Assembly (NCBI GenBank): GCA_973895155.1
Contig: OZ316897.1
Coordinates: 22,196,001-22,260,000, forward strand
Length of the DNA: 64,000 nucleotides
Reading direction: 5' to 3'
From: Marsupella aquatica
Taxonomy: Eukaryota > Marchantiophyta
Positions within the stretch are counted from its first letter, which is position 1. Every line of letters begins with the position of its first letter. The notes under the pieces were generated by a model that worked only from the letters and a program-made list of their open reading frames with translations, searched no databases and was not told where the DNA came from. A program made the translations under genes and the position numbers. Below are positions 1 through 10,802 of this stretch, in pieces.

Positions 1-71
1 TCTTAAGGGGATACCACTCATTAATATTTGGAGACCCCGGCAGTTTTTCTTGGCCCCGGTATAATATGGCA

Positions 72-479
72 GAGGAGCCCACGAGCCGTGGGGCGCGAGA
101 CGGAGGGTCGCCCTGCGAGTAGGCGGAGCCCCGAAAGGGTCTTCCAGGGCGTAAGCGAGGGGCAGCCGGGAAGGAGGAGCCCACGAGCCATGGGGCGCGA
201 GACGGAGGGTCGCCCCGCGAGTAGGCGGAGCCCCGAAAGGGTATTCCGGGGCGCAAGCGAGGGGCAGCCGGGAAGGAGGAGCCCGCGAGCCGTGGGGCGC
301 GAGATGGAGGGTCACCCCGCGAGTAGGCGGAGCCCCGAAAGGGTCTTCCGGGGCGTAAGCGAGGGGCAGCCGGGGAGGAGGAGCCCGCGAGCCGTGGGGC
401 GCGAGACGGAGGGTCGCCCCGCGAGTAGGCGGAGCCCCGAAAGGGTCTGCCGGGGCGTAAGTGAGGTGGCAGCCGCATG
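72..479 (+). repeat. Tandem repeat, 4 x 102 bp, in the LTR leader
   Basis: Four copies begin at 72, 174, 276 and 378, each with the GAGGAGCCC start and the GGGGCGCGAGA core. The 102-bp unit is GC-rich. Because 102 is a multiple of 3 the array reads as a 34-residue repeat in one frame, but it occupies the position of the non-coding leader in element A, so I do not call it a gene. A poly-T/pyrimidine tract follows at 525-560. Confidence 0.9.
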
Positions 480-871
480 GAAGTTGACTATGGGTAACAC
501 GGGGAGGATTGGGAATTCCCTACCCTTTGTTTTTTTTCTTTGGTTTTTTTTTGTTTCTTTGCTTCCTTCTCCGCGCGTGCAACTCCTTTCTTGGCCGAAG
601 CACTCTGCCCTCATTTCCGAAAGCAATTTCCCCAAAGTCGGAAGCTCTCTACCAGCTCTTACACTTATTTTCGAAGCTCTTTCTCATGGTCAATTGTTGG
701 GGCTTGTGGGCATGATTCTTCCGGGCATTAGCGGCAGCAGCACGGAGTGGCTTCTGAGGGAATTGAGGGTAATTGATTGATCGGGATACGGGGGCCGTTT
801 CGGGCCAGGGGATTGACATTGCTACGGGTGACGGGATTTGGTGATTGAGGATTTGATTTCTGGATGCATGG

Positions 872-1320
872 ATGCTGGATCAACCGGAGTTTAGTGCGGC
901 ACGCGTTCGGAGATACAAGGCTGCTTACCGTGACTACATTGAGACATTGATTGCAAGAGCTTAGAGAAGAAGCTCAGGGAGGTACATAAATCGTTACGAG
1001 AAGCTCAGGTCAACACGGGGATCCCGGGGATGCCACCCCGATCTGTCACCCCTGGGACTCCCATGGCCACCGGGCAAGTTTTACCGTTGGAGTTGTGGTC
1101 CAGTGAAGAGGCGGCCTTATGGAAGGACACCATTGGTGACGGGTACATTAAGGCGTGGCAAGCCTTGGCCAATTTGAGGAAGCAGGGGAGCACTAGCACA
1201 AGGAGTACCCCGGTGAAGAAGAAGAGGAGTGAAGTGGCACTCACTCCAGTGGAGAGTGATGAGGAGGCCCACTCACGGGGCTCAAGCCAAGGCACCGTGA
1301 GTGAAGAGGAGGAGGATTAG
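872..1320 (+). pseudogene. Remnant of the family-A LTR ORF (1,414-bp deletion)
   Basis: The first 30 codons from ATG 872 match the start of the 617-codon ORF at 15721 and then hit a stop at 962-964. The reading resumes in another frame at 1030-1320, which matches the last 96 residues of the same protein, including the KDTIGDGYIKAWQAL segment and the acidic C-terminus. In the intact copy the 7-mer GCAAGGG occurs at 15802 and 17216. The deletion joins exactly at this short direct repeat and removes 1,414 bp, which is not a multiple of 3 and therefore shifts the frame. Only the ends of the coding region remain, so the copy cannot make the protein. Confidence 0.85.
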
Positions 1321-2476
1321 AGTGGTCGTACGGACGTGGTTGTACGGCCCCTTGACTTTTCAACTTTTTTGTGAGGGGTCACTCACGGGCTTGTTGGAAA
1401 GAGCTCGCGGAGCTGATTCCAACAAGAGGCGGCGCTCCTCAAACGGAGCCAGGATGAGCAGGTTAGGGCCCGACGAAGTTGGGTTTATGGGATACTAAAA
1501 CGGCCATAACTTGGTCCTCCGATGTCCGTTTCAAGAGCGGTTGAGTGATTCATGATCAGGGGGAGCAAGGCTACCCAGGGGTGAGCTCAGAGGTGAAATC
1601 ATAGTGACACCTAGTTTTGGCAATTGTGGGGTCCCTTGCATTTTCACGGTTCACGGAGCGACGTTGGGGCGCCGTCGAAGGCACCGTCGGCCCCATTTTT
1701 AGTTTAGGGTTTTAGGAGCATGTGTGTGCCGCATGCTTTAGGATTAGGGATTCCTCATGGACGGTTTTAGCGGCGCCGCTAGGTAGCCGCCACCTTTGTG
1801 ACCCCGTGAGGGGGCTTTGGTGTGTTTGTTTCTAGTATTTAGGGGGAGAGCCCCGGAGTAGTGAGGGGGGAACTCAGCGTAGTGCTTTGATGCTTTTGAG
1901 TAGCTTTTGTGAGTAGCGCACCGATTAGGTGAAGTTCAAGCCAGAGTAGTGAGGTGGAGAACGTAGCACTTGTCCTAGGGAGGCAGGAGTTGGGCAGACG
2001 GCAGGAGGCCGGATTGCCCTTGCATGTGTTACGGGAAACACCAAGAGATATGGATTTGGCTTGAGGTTCCAATATTTTGTGTGTCACTTGTTGTTGCTTG
2101 TGTTGTTTGTTTTCCTCCCCTAGTGCATGTGGTCGGTTTCGTTATGGAAACATTTGCCCTTGTCACTAGTGTTCAAACCTTATTGTAAACGTTTGTATGC
2201 TTGCCCATGAGAGGGGGGTGGTGACAGCACTCACCCGATGGGCATGAGTTGTAGATGGTAGGACCAGTCCCTTGGACTTGATCAAAAACGGAGAGACCAG
2301 TCGGTAGACTTGATCAAAAAGTACACTTCTGGGAGTGGAATCAAACATACTCATCCTTAGGTATGAAAATCCTTCAAATAGCGTCCCTCCACGACCCCGT
2401 AATACGATACCAACGGTTTAAGCGAAGAAAAGTACGATTTGCACGTATTAATCGTTGGATAGGCAAGTGATAATAG

Positions 2477-3142
2477 TTGGCATTGACATATGAGTTTTGG
2501 CCAAAAACCAACCACGGAACTGGTTACAAGGTGAATAGTACAGGAACCTCTGAACCATTGGGGGAACCTAGTAGTAGTACACAGAATCCAGAAATGGTGG
2601 AGCTTCAGAATGAGTACCTTGAAGAGATGGAGGATCAAACTGCACCATTTGTTGGCACTCGACACGAGCAAGAACTTGCCCGTTGGATTCCTCTCCAGGA
2701 CATTCAAGAGGGCCACTTTGTATTTCTTCGTCCAGAGGATGAATGGGAAAAGAAGAATGGCAAAGAACTTTTTTGGTTGGTGAGAGCTTTGGGTGTTGTG
2801 GACCCAAACCATGAAATCCCTTCAGGAGACTTGCAATGCAATAACAATATTTCTACTAGTACAAGGTATGCTCCTATGTTCCAAGTGCAATGGTGGAGGC
2901 CTAAACATGGTAAACATGATGCACCGGATCATGTGCGATATTCACGTTGCTTTCAGACCACTAAGACTTGGGAGATGGATCCTGGGTTTGATAGTGTCAC
3001 TGAACGTTGGCAATTTGCTAATTCTACTATGTATGGATTCAAGTCACGCTCTAGAGAAGAAAATATAATTGATAGAGGTTTGACCATTCCCAAGAATGTT
3101 TTGAAAACACTCAAAACCTACATGGAAGGGATTGTTCATTAA
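2477..3142 (+). CDS. Unknown protein, exon-like ORF (about 221 codons)
   Basis: Open frame directly right of the family-A LTR, preceded by TAG, with no ATG until codon 40 (2594). It is either an exon after an acceptor 'ATAG' or a 5'-truncated gene. The product is soluble-looking, rich in Trp, Glu and Arg, with no membrane segment. A central stretch (GHFVFLRPEDEW, then FWLVRAL, then FQVQWWRPK) has the alternating hydrophobic pattern of a small beta-barrel of the kind found at the C-termini of some plant transposon-derived proteins. That link is a guess and I do not recognise the family. It ends with TAA at 3140-3142, and AT-rich DNA follows. Confidence 0.45.
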   Translation: MALTYEFWPKTNHGTGYKVNSTGTSEPLGEPSSSTQNPEMVELQNEYLEEMEDQTAPFVGTRHEQELARWIPLQDIQEGHFVFLRPEDEWEKKNGKELFWLVRALGVVDPNHEIPSGDLQCNNNISTSTRYAPMFQVQWWRPKHGKHDAPDHVRYSRCFQTTKTWEMDPGFDSVTERWQFANSTMYGFKSRSREENIIDRGLTIPKNVLKTLKTYMEGIVH

Positions 3143-3861
3143 GTCAAATTAAAGTTTTCTAGTAGTCAGAGTGAGGGAGTCTAAGTATGTCAATTGGTTT
3201 GTAATGTCTTAGTTTACGTACTAGTTGGTTACTAGTGAATCTAAGTAACTTTTATAATATTTTGGGAGACTAGTTTGAATAGGTGGGCAGGAGGTATTAA
3301 TTGGACTTGGCCGGATACCTTTATATTAATTGCTTTAATTATAATTACATAATACTATCTGACTATATTACAAGAAGTAATATTCGTGATGGGATGTGAC
3401 TGCCTCTAGTAAACCTTAGTTTCAACTCGAGTTGCTTACTGTAGAATGTACTAACAAATTAGTTAGTTACTTGAATTAATATGGATAGATACCATTCTGA
3501 CAAGTTTATAAATTAATGCTTTCATTTATTACGTAGAAGGTTTAGCTAGGGTCGAGATCATATTGAAGTTAGCTTTAGTTATATTATATTACTTACTTAC
3601 TAGTTAGTCAGATTGAATCAATTTTCTACTTCTTATCCAACATATTTTACATTATTATCACCCAAATGTTTTTCTTTAGAATCCAAATTAATATTTCATT
3701 TTCCCCTATATACAATCTTGATTCCCCAAATGTACATGATCTTGTGCCCAAATATACAACTTTCACTGCCCAAATGTACAATTCTTGTACCCAAAAGTAT
3801 ATATTTTGGTGCCCAAATGTCCAAAGATCAAAGAATTTTCCAGTTTTAATGAATAGACTGA
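3143..3861. other. AT-rich intergenic DNA with short CCCAAATGT repeats
   Basis: No convincing coding potential. Between about 3660 and 3830 the phrase CCCAAATGT(A/T) recurs roughly every 25-30 bp, giving short spurious ORFs on the plus strand. Confidence 0.6.
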
Positions 3862-4244
3862 TTAACTCTCAAGGGATTTCTCAAGAAAGTTCTCCATGGT
3901 GACAATGACAGAGGTGAATCCCTTGCCTCCACACATTGTCAAGAAACTCAGACCCTCTTTCAACACTTTTGCCTCTCCCTGGCTAATCAAGTACTCACAG
4001 ATCGCCACACCAACAACGGGGCCAAACGAGAGAGTAACCTTTGCGGATTTTTGCATCTGGACATAAAGGATAGGAGACTCACAGTCTGCCATATCCTTGG
4101 ATTGTAACCTGGTGTTGCGGAGTACCACTGTTTCTTGATGAACTTGACCTCTTCACAAATGTCTTTGCTTGTCCAAATCGCGTTCGTGAGGCTTGTCATG
4201 AGACTTTCAGCCTCGGCAGATCCACCCTTCCCACTAGGACCCAT
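3862..4244 (-). pseudogene. Unknown minus-strand gene, frame broken near 4130
   Basis: From ATG at 4244 a coding-like frame (start MGPSGKGGSAEAES, acidic and Ser-rich) runs to about 4130. A second frame, offset by one base, then carries the message to a stop at 3862-3864 and includes a hydrophobic stretch (SFGPVVGVAICEYLIS) and MCGGKGFTSVIV. The two frames overlap between about 3987 and 4128. A one-base indel explains this most simply. A very short intron is less likely. The family is not recognised. It lies on the same strand as the neighbouring host genes. Confidence 0.4.
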
Positions 4245-4276
4245 GATGACAAAGTCTGAAAATTTGAATGCAAGGA

Positions 4277-4511
4277 GCAATAAATTTATCGCTCTGACAA
4301 ACCCAAAAACCAAAAACCGGCATGCAAACATCGATACAATGAACTCAAAAAGTCCTCATTCACGTACAAGCATTAGGTCATTCCACGAGCGATACCAACT
4401 CCGATAAAATTATCGCAAACAAATATGAGCACGATATAAATTGACGGCCGAGATTACATTATCGTACGTGTCAACATCTAAAAATGAGACCAACACCAAT
4501 AAAATTATCGC
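4277..4511. repeat. CGATAAATTTATCG-type palindromes and a ~100-bp imperfect duplication
   Basis: Palindrome variants occur at 4277, 4401 and 4495. The last two head a diverged ~95-bp direct repeat ('ACCAAC-CC(G/A)ATAAAATTATCGCAAA' followed by 'AAATTGAC(G/A)(G/A)CCGAG'). They lie between two minus-strand host gene pieces. Confidence 0.6.
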
Positions 4512-4582
4512 AAAAGTGGTCCAAACAAAAAGTGAGCCTTCTTTAAATTGACAACCGAGTGTACATGTGATAATGTGCCTAA

Positions 4583-5162
4583 TCAATCATCCCACCCAAG
4601 ATCAAACCGCGCTACAGCAAAGCGAGAGATTAGCTTCTTGGGCCATTGGGGTATATGAGTGATCCTATGATCATAGGCCCATAGCCAATGAAAATCTGTG
4701 GCACCGGTCTCAGGATTAACTACAGCTACTGAATAGCCGCGTGACGGAACGTCACAACAGGCATTTGTGCAACACTGACACATCTCACCATTGTCAAGGA
4801 CATTTGTCCATAAACAAGATACATAAGTTAACCTAAATAACGGACAAAGAGGCCTAGGGGGGAGTTGATGAGTCCTATACGAATATAACTTCCCACCAGT
4901 GTCAATCAAAAACTCGGTAGCAAGAGGATTGTCCAGCTGGTCAATCACATCCTGAATCTCATCAAATGCTCTACGTCTGTTGTGGGCATAGAATTCTGGT
5001 TCATAGGCAGGATTGCCCTTCACAACATGACAGCAGTGCAGTATAAAATGTTTTACTGCACCGGTTTTAAGAAAAAGCAGGATAATACTTCTAGAAAATG
5101 CAGCATATCTATCCCACCGGATATAAATTTCTCCCCCTACCTGGTCTACGTAGAAGTGATAT
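4583..5162 (-). pseudogene. 3' exon of an unknown host gene, split by element B
   Basis: Reading on the minus strand from the element B junction (5162) an open frame runs without interruption to TGA/stop at 4583. Its residues continue the frame found at 9810-9777 on the other side of element B. With one copy of the GATAT target duplication removed, the joined frame is 203 codons (609 bp). The product has an aromatic N-terminal part (FYVDQVGGEIYIRWDRY), a central acidic segment (DEIQDVIDQLDNPLATEF) and a cysteine cluster (MCQCCTNACCDV), then a Trp-rich end. The Cys cluster could bind zinc, but I do not recognise the family. It may be the last exon of the F-box-like gene at 10254-10802. Confidence 0.6.
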
Positions 5163-5277
5163 TGTGATGCCTAGCCAGGAATCATTCGGCCAGTTAAGTG
5201 GGTAAAGCAGGAATGCACCCTAGAAACACCTTAGTATAGGGACAAAACAAGGAAAATATAAACAATTAGGGGCGACT

Positions 5278-8200
5278 ATGGAACCCAGGCCGAGGCCGGA
5301 GGTAAGGACGCTGGGGGTGAAAACTCGATTAGGGTTACGGCACGCTAAGCGTCGGCGGCTAGGAAGGATCAACGGGAGGAAGGACCGGAAGAGGAGAGGG
5401 GTAAGGAGCGCTTGCAGGAGATGGTGGCTCATTTGCGAGCATGAACTAGGCAGACGACTACGGGAGGCCAACTACTGTCAGCTGCTTAGGCAAGCACTCG
5501 GGGAGAGAGTAGATACCGACGATCGACCTAAGGAGGGTATGAGCAACGTCAATCAAGCGGCACATTTCTGGGGATGCCTGTTCGAACGGGCAACTGAGTA
5601 CATCAAGACTTACGAGGACAAAGAATCAGAAAGGGCAGCTCGAGAACGACAAGAGCTCGCTCGATTGTGGGAGCTGTAGAAGACGGCTTTCTTAGGAGGT
5701 GAACTCATCAAGGCCGAGTTCTTGTGGACTCCTACTTCCAATCAGCTCGACGATCTTCTGTTTTGTGAAGACAGAATCATCGGCATTCGAGAGGCCATCA
5801 AGAACTGCAACGACATACACTGGGAATTGAAGGGTAGCACGGAAGGGTGGACCCAGGCAACGGTGCTAGGAGAAACCTCCACGGCAGCCGAGATGAAGAG
5901 GAAGGGAGCCGTCAACGATGAAGCCACCCCGGCAAAAAGAACGAGGTCGGCGGCACCAAAGAAGCCAGCCGAGCAGCAGAGCAGGAGGCAGGGAGAAGCC
6001 GAAGAGGAGGAGGTTGATCCCATTAATGCCATTCCAACCATGGATGACACCTGGAAAGGCTGGGCGACAACCCTACCAGCGGAGGTGCAACTACATTTTG
6101 CACGGGAGGAGGATGCATGCTTTACGGCCATGCAGACCAAGAAGTACCAAGGCTTCATGGCCGGATCCGGCTTAGAGGCCTTTGTAAGATTACCATGGCT
6201 GAAGCCGGAGGTACCGGATTCAGACCTATTAGAATTCATGGGGTCATGGGAACCCGAGACCAATTGCACGAGGATATATGGGAAGGATTTCTATCTTACT
6301 CCCAAGGTGATTGCCGAAGTGTTTGGCTTGCCAATAGGCAATAAGACCAAAGTTGATACCAGGAAGACCTTGCCTGACAAGGAGTTCCGGTCGTTCCCCG
6401 GGCCATCAACAAAGAATGGCTTCTTCCGGAACACCTGCACCAACCCGCACATAGGAGAGATGATCGACTTCTTGCGGGTGACCATGCATTGTAACTTGCC
6501 GAGGGCAGAGATCGGCAAGGCACAGGTCTATCTGGCAGAGAGGCCAGACCCAAGCCGGGACTACAACGGGTACCTCCTCAACCAATTGAAGAAGATCTTA
6601 AAGGAGGAGCAGCAGGTAATCGGCATGGGGAGCGTGTCACGGCTTGGCTATCACATGCCGCTATTGTGCCGGTATGCCAGAGGTCAGACCTTTGCCCCAG
6701 TACTTCCCCTGCAGGTAAGGGTACCCGAGGAAGCTCCAGCACCGAGGCCGGTAGCAGAGAAGCCTCAACCACCTGTTAGCCCTACGATTGAGCAGGTGTT
6801 TAGGCCAAGGAAGGAAGACTTGCCAATGCAGCAACCAAGCATGCAGAATCTGCTGAAAATGCTGGAGAAGGAAAAGACGGCACCGGCACCGGCTTCGGCA
6901 GCAGCACCAATACAGGACACTGCCCCAGAGGTCAACCTAAGCAGAATCAGGCCAGAATCCAAGCCGGGTGTTCGAATGTACGTGGGAGTCTCAAGCTCTG
7001 AATCTGAGGCAGAATTGCCTGAAGCTCCTACCGGCGAAGAGGAGAGGGAGAAGCCGGAAGTCCAAGAGGTGGAGGAGGCAGTGGAGGACTGCAGCCATGA
7101 TAACTCCGGCTATGGGTTGGACCATCACGTTCCAGGAGTAAGGACCTGTGGCCGGTTTATCCCCACACTTCCAAGGGTAGTTCGAGGGGACCCCAACCAG
7201 TAGAGTAGCCCCGAGTCTCCCCCACCAGATGTTGCTCCCCCGAGCTTTGACGGCATAAAACAGACGGTGCAGGAATTTCAGGAGCAAATCAGGCAGGAAG
7301 AGGAGGTAGCCCTGGCTAGGGAAAAGGATTTTCCAGGAGGAGATTGGCCGGAGGACATCAGGCGGCTAGCCAAAAAAGGAAGCAAACCTCTAGCCACGAT
7401 TGAAGAGATCCACAAGACGGCTTGGGAGCAGAGGCCGCGATGGACGATGCCGATCACTTCTACTTACTCCACCTACGCTAAGAATAGAGCCATGGAGTAT
7501 GGTGAGATATTTGGGGAACTTGCGCTCGGCATCTTTGGGGAGGAGTTGGAGGTAGGACCCTTTTTCCATAGGGAGCAGTTGGAGAAGCACCAATTAGAAG
7601 AAGCGGTGGCTTTAGAGAGAAGCAAGAAGGACGAGGTCATCCGGCGGCTTAGGAGGATGGAAGCCAAGATTGAAGATCTAAGGGCGGCCAAGAAAGCCCA
7701 AGATGAACTGCGGATTAAGCGGCATGAGCTGAACATCATGCAGGGGCAGTTGGACACAGCGCAGGCTGATAATCAGATTATCAAGGATAAACTGACTCAG
7801 ACCCAGGGAGAATTGGCCGACGCAATCAAGGACAGGGAGAAATGGAAGAAGGAGCTGAGAAACGCAGAGGAGGCCCATATATCAGTCAACAACCGGGTCA
7901 CGGCGGAGACTCAGAGAAGGGAGAGGGCGCTGAAGGGAGAGCTCGAGGTCATCCGCAGAGTCCTTGAGCAGAAGGAGGCCGAGTTAGGGAAATCCTATCA
8001 AGGGATTATTGCGCTACAGCAGGAGCTTGCGTCCCTGACGGCCAGCTTCAAGGCCGACCTGCGGGAGAAGGATGCCCAGCTCGACCAGACTTATGCCAAG
8101 ATGAATAACATGGAGTCTGAGGTCGTAGCGGAGCTCGACAAGGAGCTAAGAGCAACCCAGGAGGAGAGGGCTACCACCAAGAAGGAATTGGAGGAAGCCC

Positions 8201-8868
8201 ACAGGGAATTGGAGGAAGCCAAAAACGAGTTGGAGGAGGCACGTAAGGACCTGCATGAGACCCAGGAAGAGTTGGAGGAAATCACGAGGAAGATGGAGAA
8301 CCTACAGCGGCGGGCCGACAACCAAACTGAGCGGCTGAAGAAACAAGCCGCAGTATTTAAATGCTTAGCTGCATCAGGTCCATCTCCCGTTGGGGCAAAC
8401 CAGTTACCAGGGGTGGTAATTGCCGAAGGACCAGCCGTGACACACGGCCCGGTGCCGGACATTGGCGGCAAAGGGAAGGAACCGGCTGTGGAGATAGTGA
8501 AGAAGAAGAAGCGGAAACCTTCGGGGCCCGGAGGTTATTCGACCCCTCAAGCCGTACTCAAACCGGCACCAACCTCCGGCATGAACACGGCAATAGATCC
8601 CGCTATCACCAAAGGTGGGGATGGCGCGGCCCAAGCCGAACTACTCAGTAATGAGGCCGGTATCCCAGATCCGCCTCTTGAGCAGGCCGGGGAGACCGTA
8701 GCCGAGAATGATTCCCGAGCCGATGCCGATGCCGATGGTGGACCCAGTCAGGCCGATGGAGAGTTGACTCAGTCACGGGTAGGTAATCTATCAGAGAACG
8801 AACCTACGGCAGTGGCTGAGGAGGAAGCGTTGGGGTCGTCCATTGAGGATCCACCACCGGTGTCGTGA
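5278..8868 (+). pseudogene. Gag-like coiled-coil ORF of element B, two in-frame TAG stops
   Basis: One frame of 1,197 codons from ATG 5278 to TGA 8866-8868, interrupted only by TAG at 5677-5679 and 7201-7203. The contexts (CTG-TAG-AAG and CAG-TAG-AGT) fit CAG-to-TAG changes at CHG sites. Layout: basic N-terminus (codons 1-60), Lys/Arg and Glu patches (about 200-250), a globular part (about 255-480) with a segment FYLTPKVIAEVFGLPI like the plant mobile domain of retroelement and host proteins, then Pro/Glu linkers, and a long charged coiled coil (about 760-1030, many ELEEA-type heptads). A low-complexity C-terminus with a KKKKRK basic patch ends it. No zinc knuckle, protease or RT motif is seen. 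It may act in particle or chromatin binding (inference). Confidence 0.75.
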
Positions 8869-9776
8869 CGGTGCAAGGGCGCCGTTCCTTTTAGGAAGGG
8901 CGGACGTGGAGGTAGGAGGCGTGAGTGGGCAGGGCGGGCGCTGATCTCCAAGTTTAGGATTAGGATCAGGACCAGGAGGCGGCCCTGACACTTAGCTTAG
9001 TGGAATTGCGGTTCCACTGGCAGGAGCAACACTTGTGCTCCTACCTTGTTGTACATAGGTAGATTCGGGCAGGTAGATTACTGTTAGGTAGATTAGGCTT
9101 ACGCTGCAAAGAATTAGGCGGATCCACTACCAGGATAAGTACCTGGGCAGTGGGGAGCTCAGCGCCTCTTCTTTAGCAAGTTTTTAGTTTGCACCAGCCG
9201 GGCTGGGATCAAGTAGTAAGAGAAGCTCTCGGTTAGTCATACCGTGACCTTGTGTATATTCATGTTTCCTCATGCCTAAGAGCTGAATAGAGTTGGCCTC
9301 ACGGCTTAGTTCGCAGAGCTTGTGTATGAGATGTACTGTTTGTATGGCAAGTGCATGGTATGACTCAGTCAGAAGGAGTCATTTTGCTATTTGTGTGTCG
9401 CATTAACTTGTGTGAAGAGTGCCCACATCAACCAGAAGGGAGGAAAGTAAGCAAGGGAGTGAGAGTTGGATGTGTCGAGCTGAAAGAGGTCTTAGCGGCT
9501 TAACCAAGCCTATTGGGGATCATTCCGGCGGCGGAATCCAAACATACCTAACCAGAAGGAGAGGAAGACAAGGGAAGGCCTAGATTAGGCCGGCTACGTA
9601 TCTCATGACCCGATGAAGGATCTGTCCAGTATATGTGTGTAAAAGGCTAATAGTAATAGTAGAAGGAGGTTAGCAACGTCCCATGCCGCTAAGCCGCGGA
9701 AATGGCCTCGCCAAGCCGCGGGAATCGGCTTGAGCTGGGGGTTTCTTGGGTTTAGGGAGCCATGGGACGCACCACA
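8869..9776 (+). other. Non-coding 3' part of element B
   Basis: About 900 bp after the ORF with no coding frame. It holds several 'GTAGATTAGG'/'GGTAGATT' phrases near 9055-9110, 'AACCAGAAGGAG' near 9430 and 9550, and ends in CACCACA at the target duplication. Its position matches the non-coding tail after the ORF in family A. Confidence 0.6.
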
Positions 9777-9923
9777 GATATGCGTTATTATAAAATGGTT
9801 TGCTACCAGCCTGCAAATCTTTAAAATTAGTGATTCATCCAGCTTCCTTAGCTGGTCCATCAGGGCACCATCCCCCCATTTCGGAGGATCCACAAAGGGT
9901 ACAAAAATGCGTCGCTCGAGCAT
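9777..9923 (-). pseudogene. Host exon piece upstream of the element B insertion
   Basis: Two minus-strand readings exist. One frame (from about 9923, MLERRIFVPFVDPPKWGDGA...) looks coding down to about 9815. The frame that continues into 5162-4583 opens after a TGA near 9833 and could begin at an acceptor TTTGCAG ending at 9811. So the exon may start at 9810, or the gene may carry a one-base frameshift here. Element B sits 34 bp inside the second reading. The right copy of the GATAT duplication is 9777-9781. Confidence 0.45.
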
Positions 9924-10253
9924 GACCTGATCAGCGAATAGAAATCAGGAATACATTTTGGAGAACATACTCATTACAATTCTACAAGTTTCATTCAACT
10001 TTATAGTACCTTGTATAACGGGCTGTGAAGCCAATGCACTTGTTAGCTAATTGTCTGTAGAAGCGCAAAAAACTACACTCTGGACCACACAACCCGAAGT
10101 CAGGCGAGGCAGGGTCATTTATATTCAAAGTGTTTTTTTACAAGCTCTTCTCGAGCAAACCTTAGATCACCCAAAACAATTGACTACTAAATTGACCAGA
10201 GGAATGAGGAGTGCGATAAATTTATCGAATGTTCGCAGCAATGCCTCATCCAC

Positions 10254-10802
10254 TCAGACTTGTCCATGCCATGCAAGAATTGTCCGCTTCCCGCTTTCTC
10301 CAAGATTCACCCAAACTCTAAGAAACGCATCTAATCGGTCATACGAGAAGCACCCAAGCATATCTATGGGAGGGAGGAAATGAGTTTCCTCTCGGAAGAC
10401 CCTAGCAATATGTAGGTTTGAGAGAAGGTCGGCATTAGGAATGCTTGCGAGCATTTGGTTTATGTCATTAATCTCACGGACTGCATATTTCAGTAAAGCC
10501 CAAAATCGTGTACCAACAACAAGATGGTTCCATTTCTTCGAGGTGGCTCCAAGACAAATGATTGTTCTCATTTGAGCCAGTCGTTCTTCGGGTAAAAGTT
10601 TTAGGTCAAGGCCAAGGTGTTCATCTTGTGTGCAAGACAACGCCAAGAGAGGCCAAATGTGAGATTCAACGAGTTGATCAGGAAGTCCATTCAACAGACT
10701 TCCGCATTCCACACCAGGCACTTTTCCTTGAATATATTTCCTACGCTCGTGGGCTAATACGGATGCCATCTTAGCAACGATTAGGTTCTCCGACGCAGCC
10801 AT
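10254..10802 (-). CDS. F-box-like protein, first coding exon
   Basis: ATG at 10802 (MAASENLIVAKM) opens a 182-codon frame. Residues about 37-53 (LNGLPDQLVESHIWPLL) and 80-105 (TIICLGATSKKWNHLVVGTRFW) resemble the two halves of an F-box, which docks substrate adaptors onto Skp1 in SCF ubiquitin ligases, here separated by a charged insert. The C-terminal half is helical and unrecognised. The frame runs into a possible donor (CAA|GTCTGAG) near 10258, so the protein may continue in exons to the left (9.8 kb and 4.6-5.2 kb, now split by element B). A CGATAAATTTATCG palindrome at 10213 would then be intronic. The F-box assignment rests on pattern only. Confidence 0.5.
   Translation of the reverse strand: MAASENLIVAKMASVLAHERRKYIQGKVPGVECGSLLNGLPDQLVESHIWPLLALSCTQDEHLGLDLKLLPEERLAQMRTIICLGATSKKWNHLVVGTRFWALLKYAVREINDINQMLASIPNADLLSNLHIARVFREETHFLPPIDMLGCFSYDRLDAFLRVWVNLGESGKRTILAWHGQV

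Larger units (their letters stand above)
1..2472 (+). mobile_element. Family-A LTR, left end outside window, with internal deletion
   Basis: The segment aligns by eye with the 3' LTR of element A (14338-18677). It shares the GC-rich leader, the ORF start, the ORF end, the long tail with TAGTGAGG and 'ACTTGATCAAAA' motifs, and the last bases before 2472. About 140 bp of the LTR start lies outside the window. Relative to element A the middle of the ORF is missing. The final dinucleotide reads TA where element A has CA, which fits a C-to-T change. No integrase or second LTR is visible, so it is a solo LTR or the 3' LTR of an element that starts upstream. Confidence 0.75.
5163..9776 (+). mobile_element. 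Element B: probable solo LTR carrying a long ORF
   Basis: The element starts TGTGATGCC and ends CACCACA (TGT...ACA ends), and is flanked by the 5-bp duplication GATAT (5158-5162 and 9777-9781), as made by LTR-retrotransposon integrases. No internal repeat of either end, no integrase and no reverse transcriptase were seen, so the 4,614 bp behave as one LTR left after LTR-LTR recombination. Most of it (5278-8868) is a broken gag-like ORF. Its first twelve bases, TGTGAYGCCTAG, recur at 62360. Element A shares the TGTGA start and the ORF-in-LTR layout. Confidence 0.75.

Noticed and set aside
28-780. Open frame of 250 codons with 34-residue repeats
   Set aside because: The 102-bp repeat is a multiple of 3 and so stays open by chance. 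It lies in the LTR leader, which is non-coding in element A.
3613-3902. Two overlapping 78-codon ORFs
   Set aside because: They read the CCCAAATGT mini-repeats in two frames. AT-rich and without coding character.
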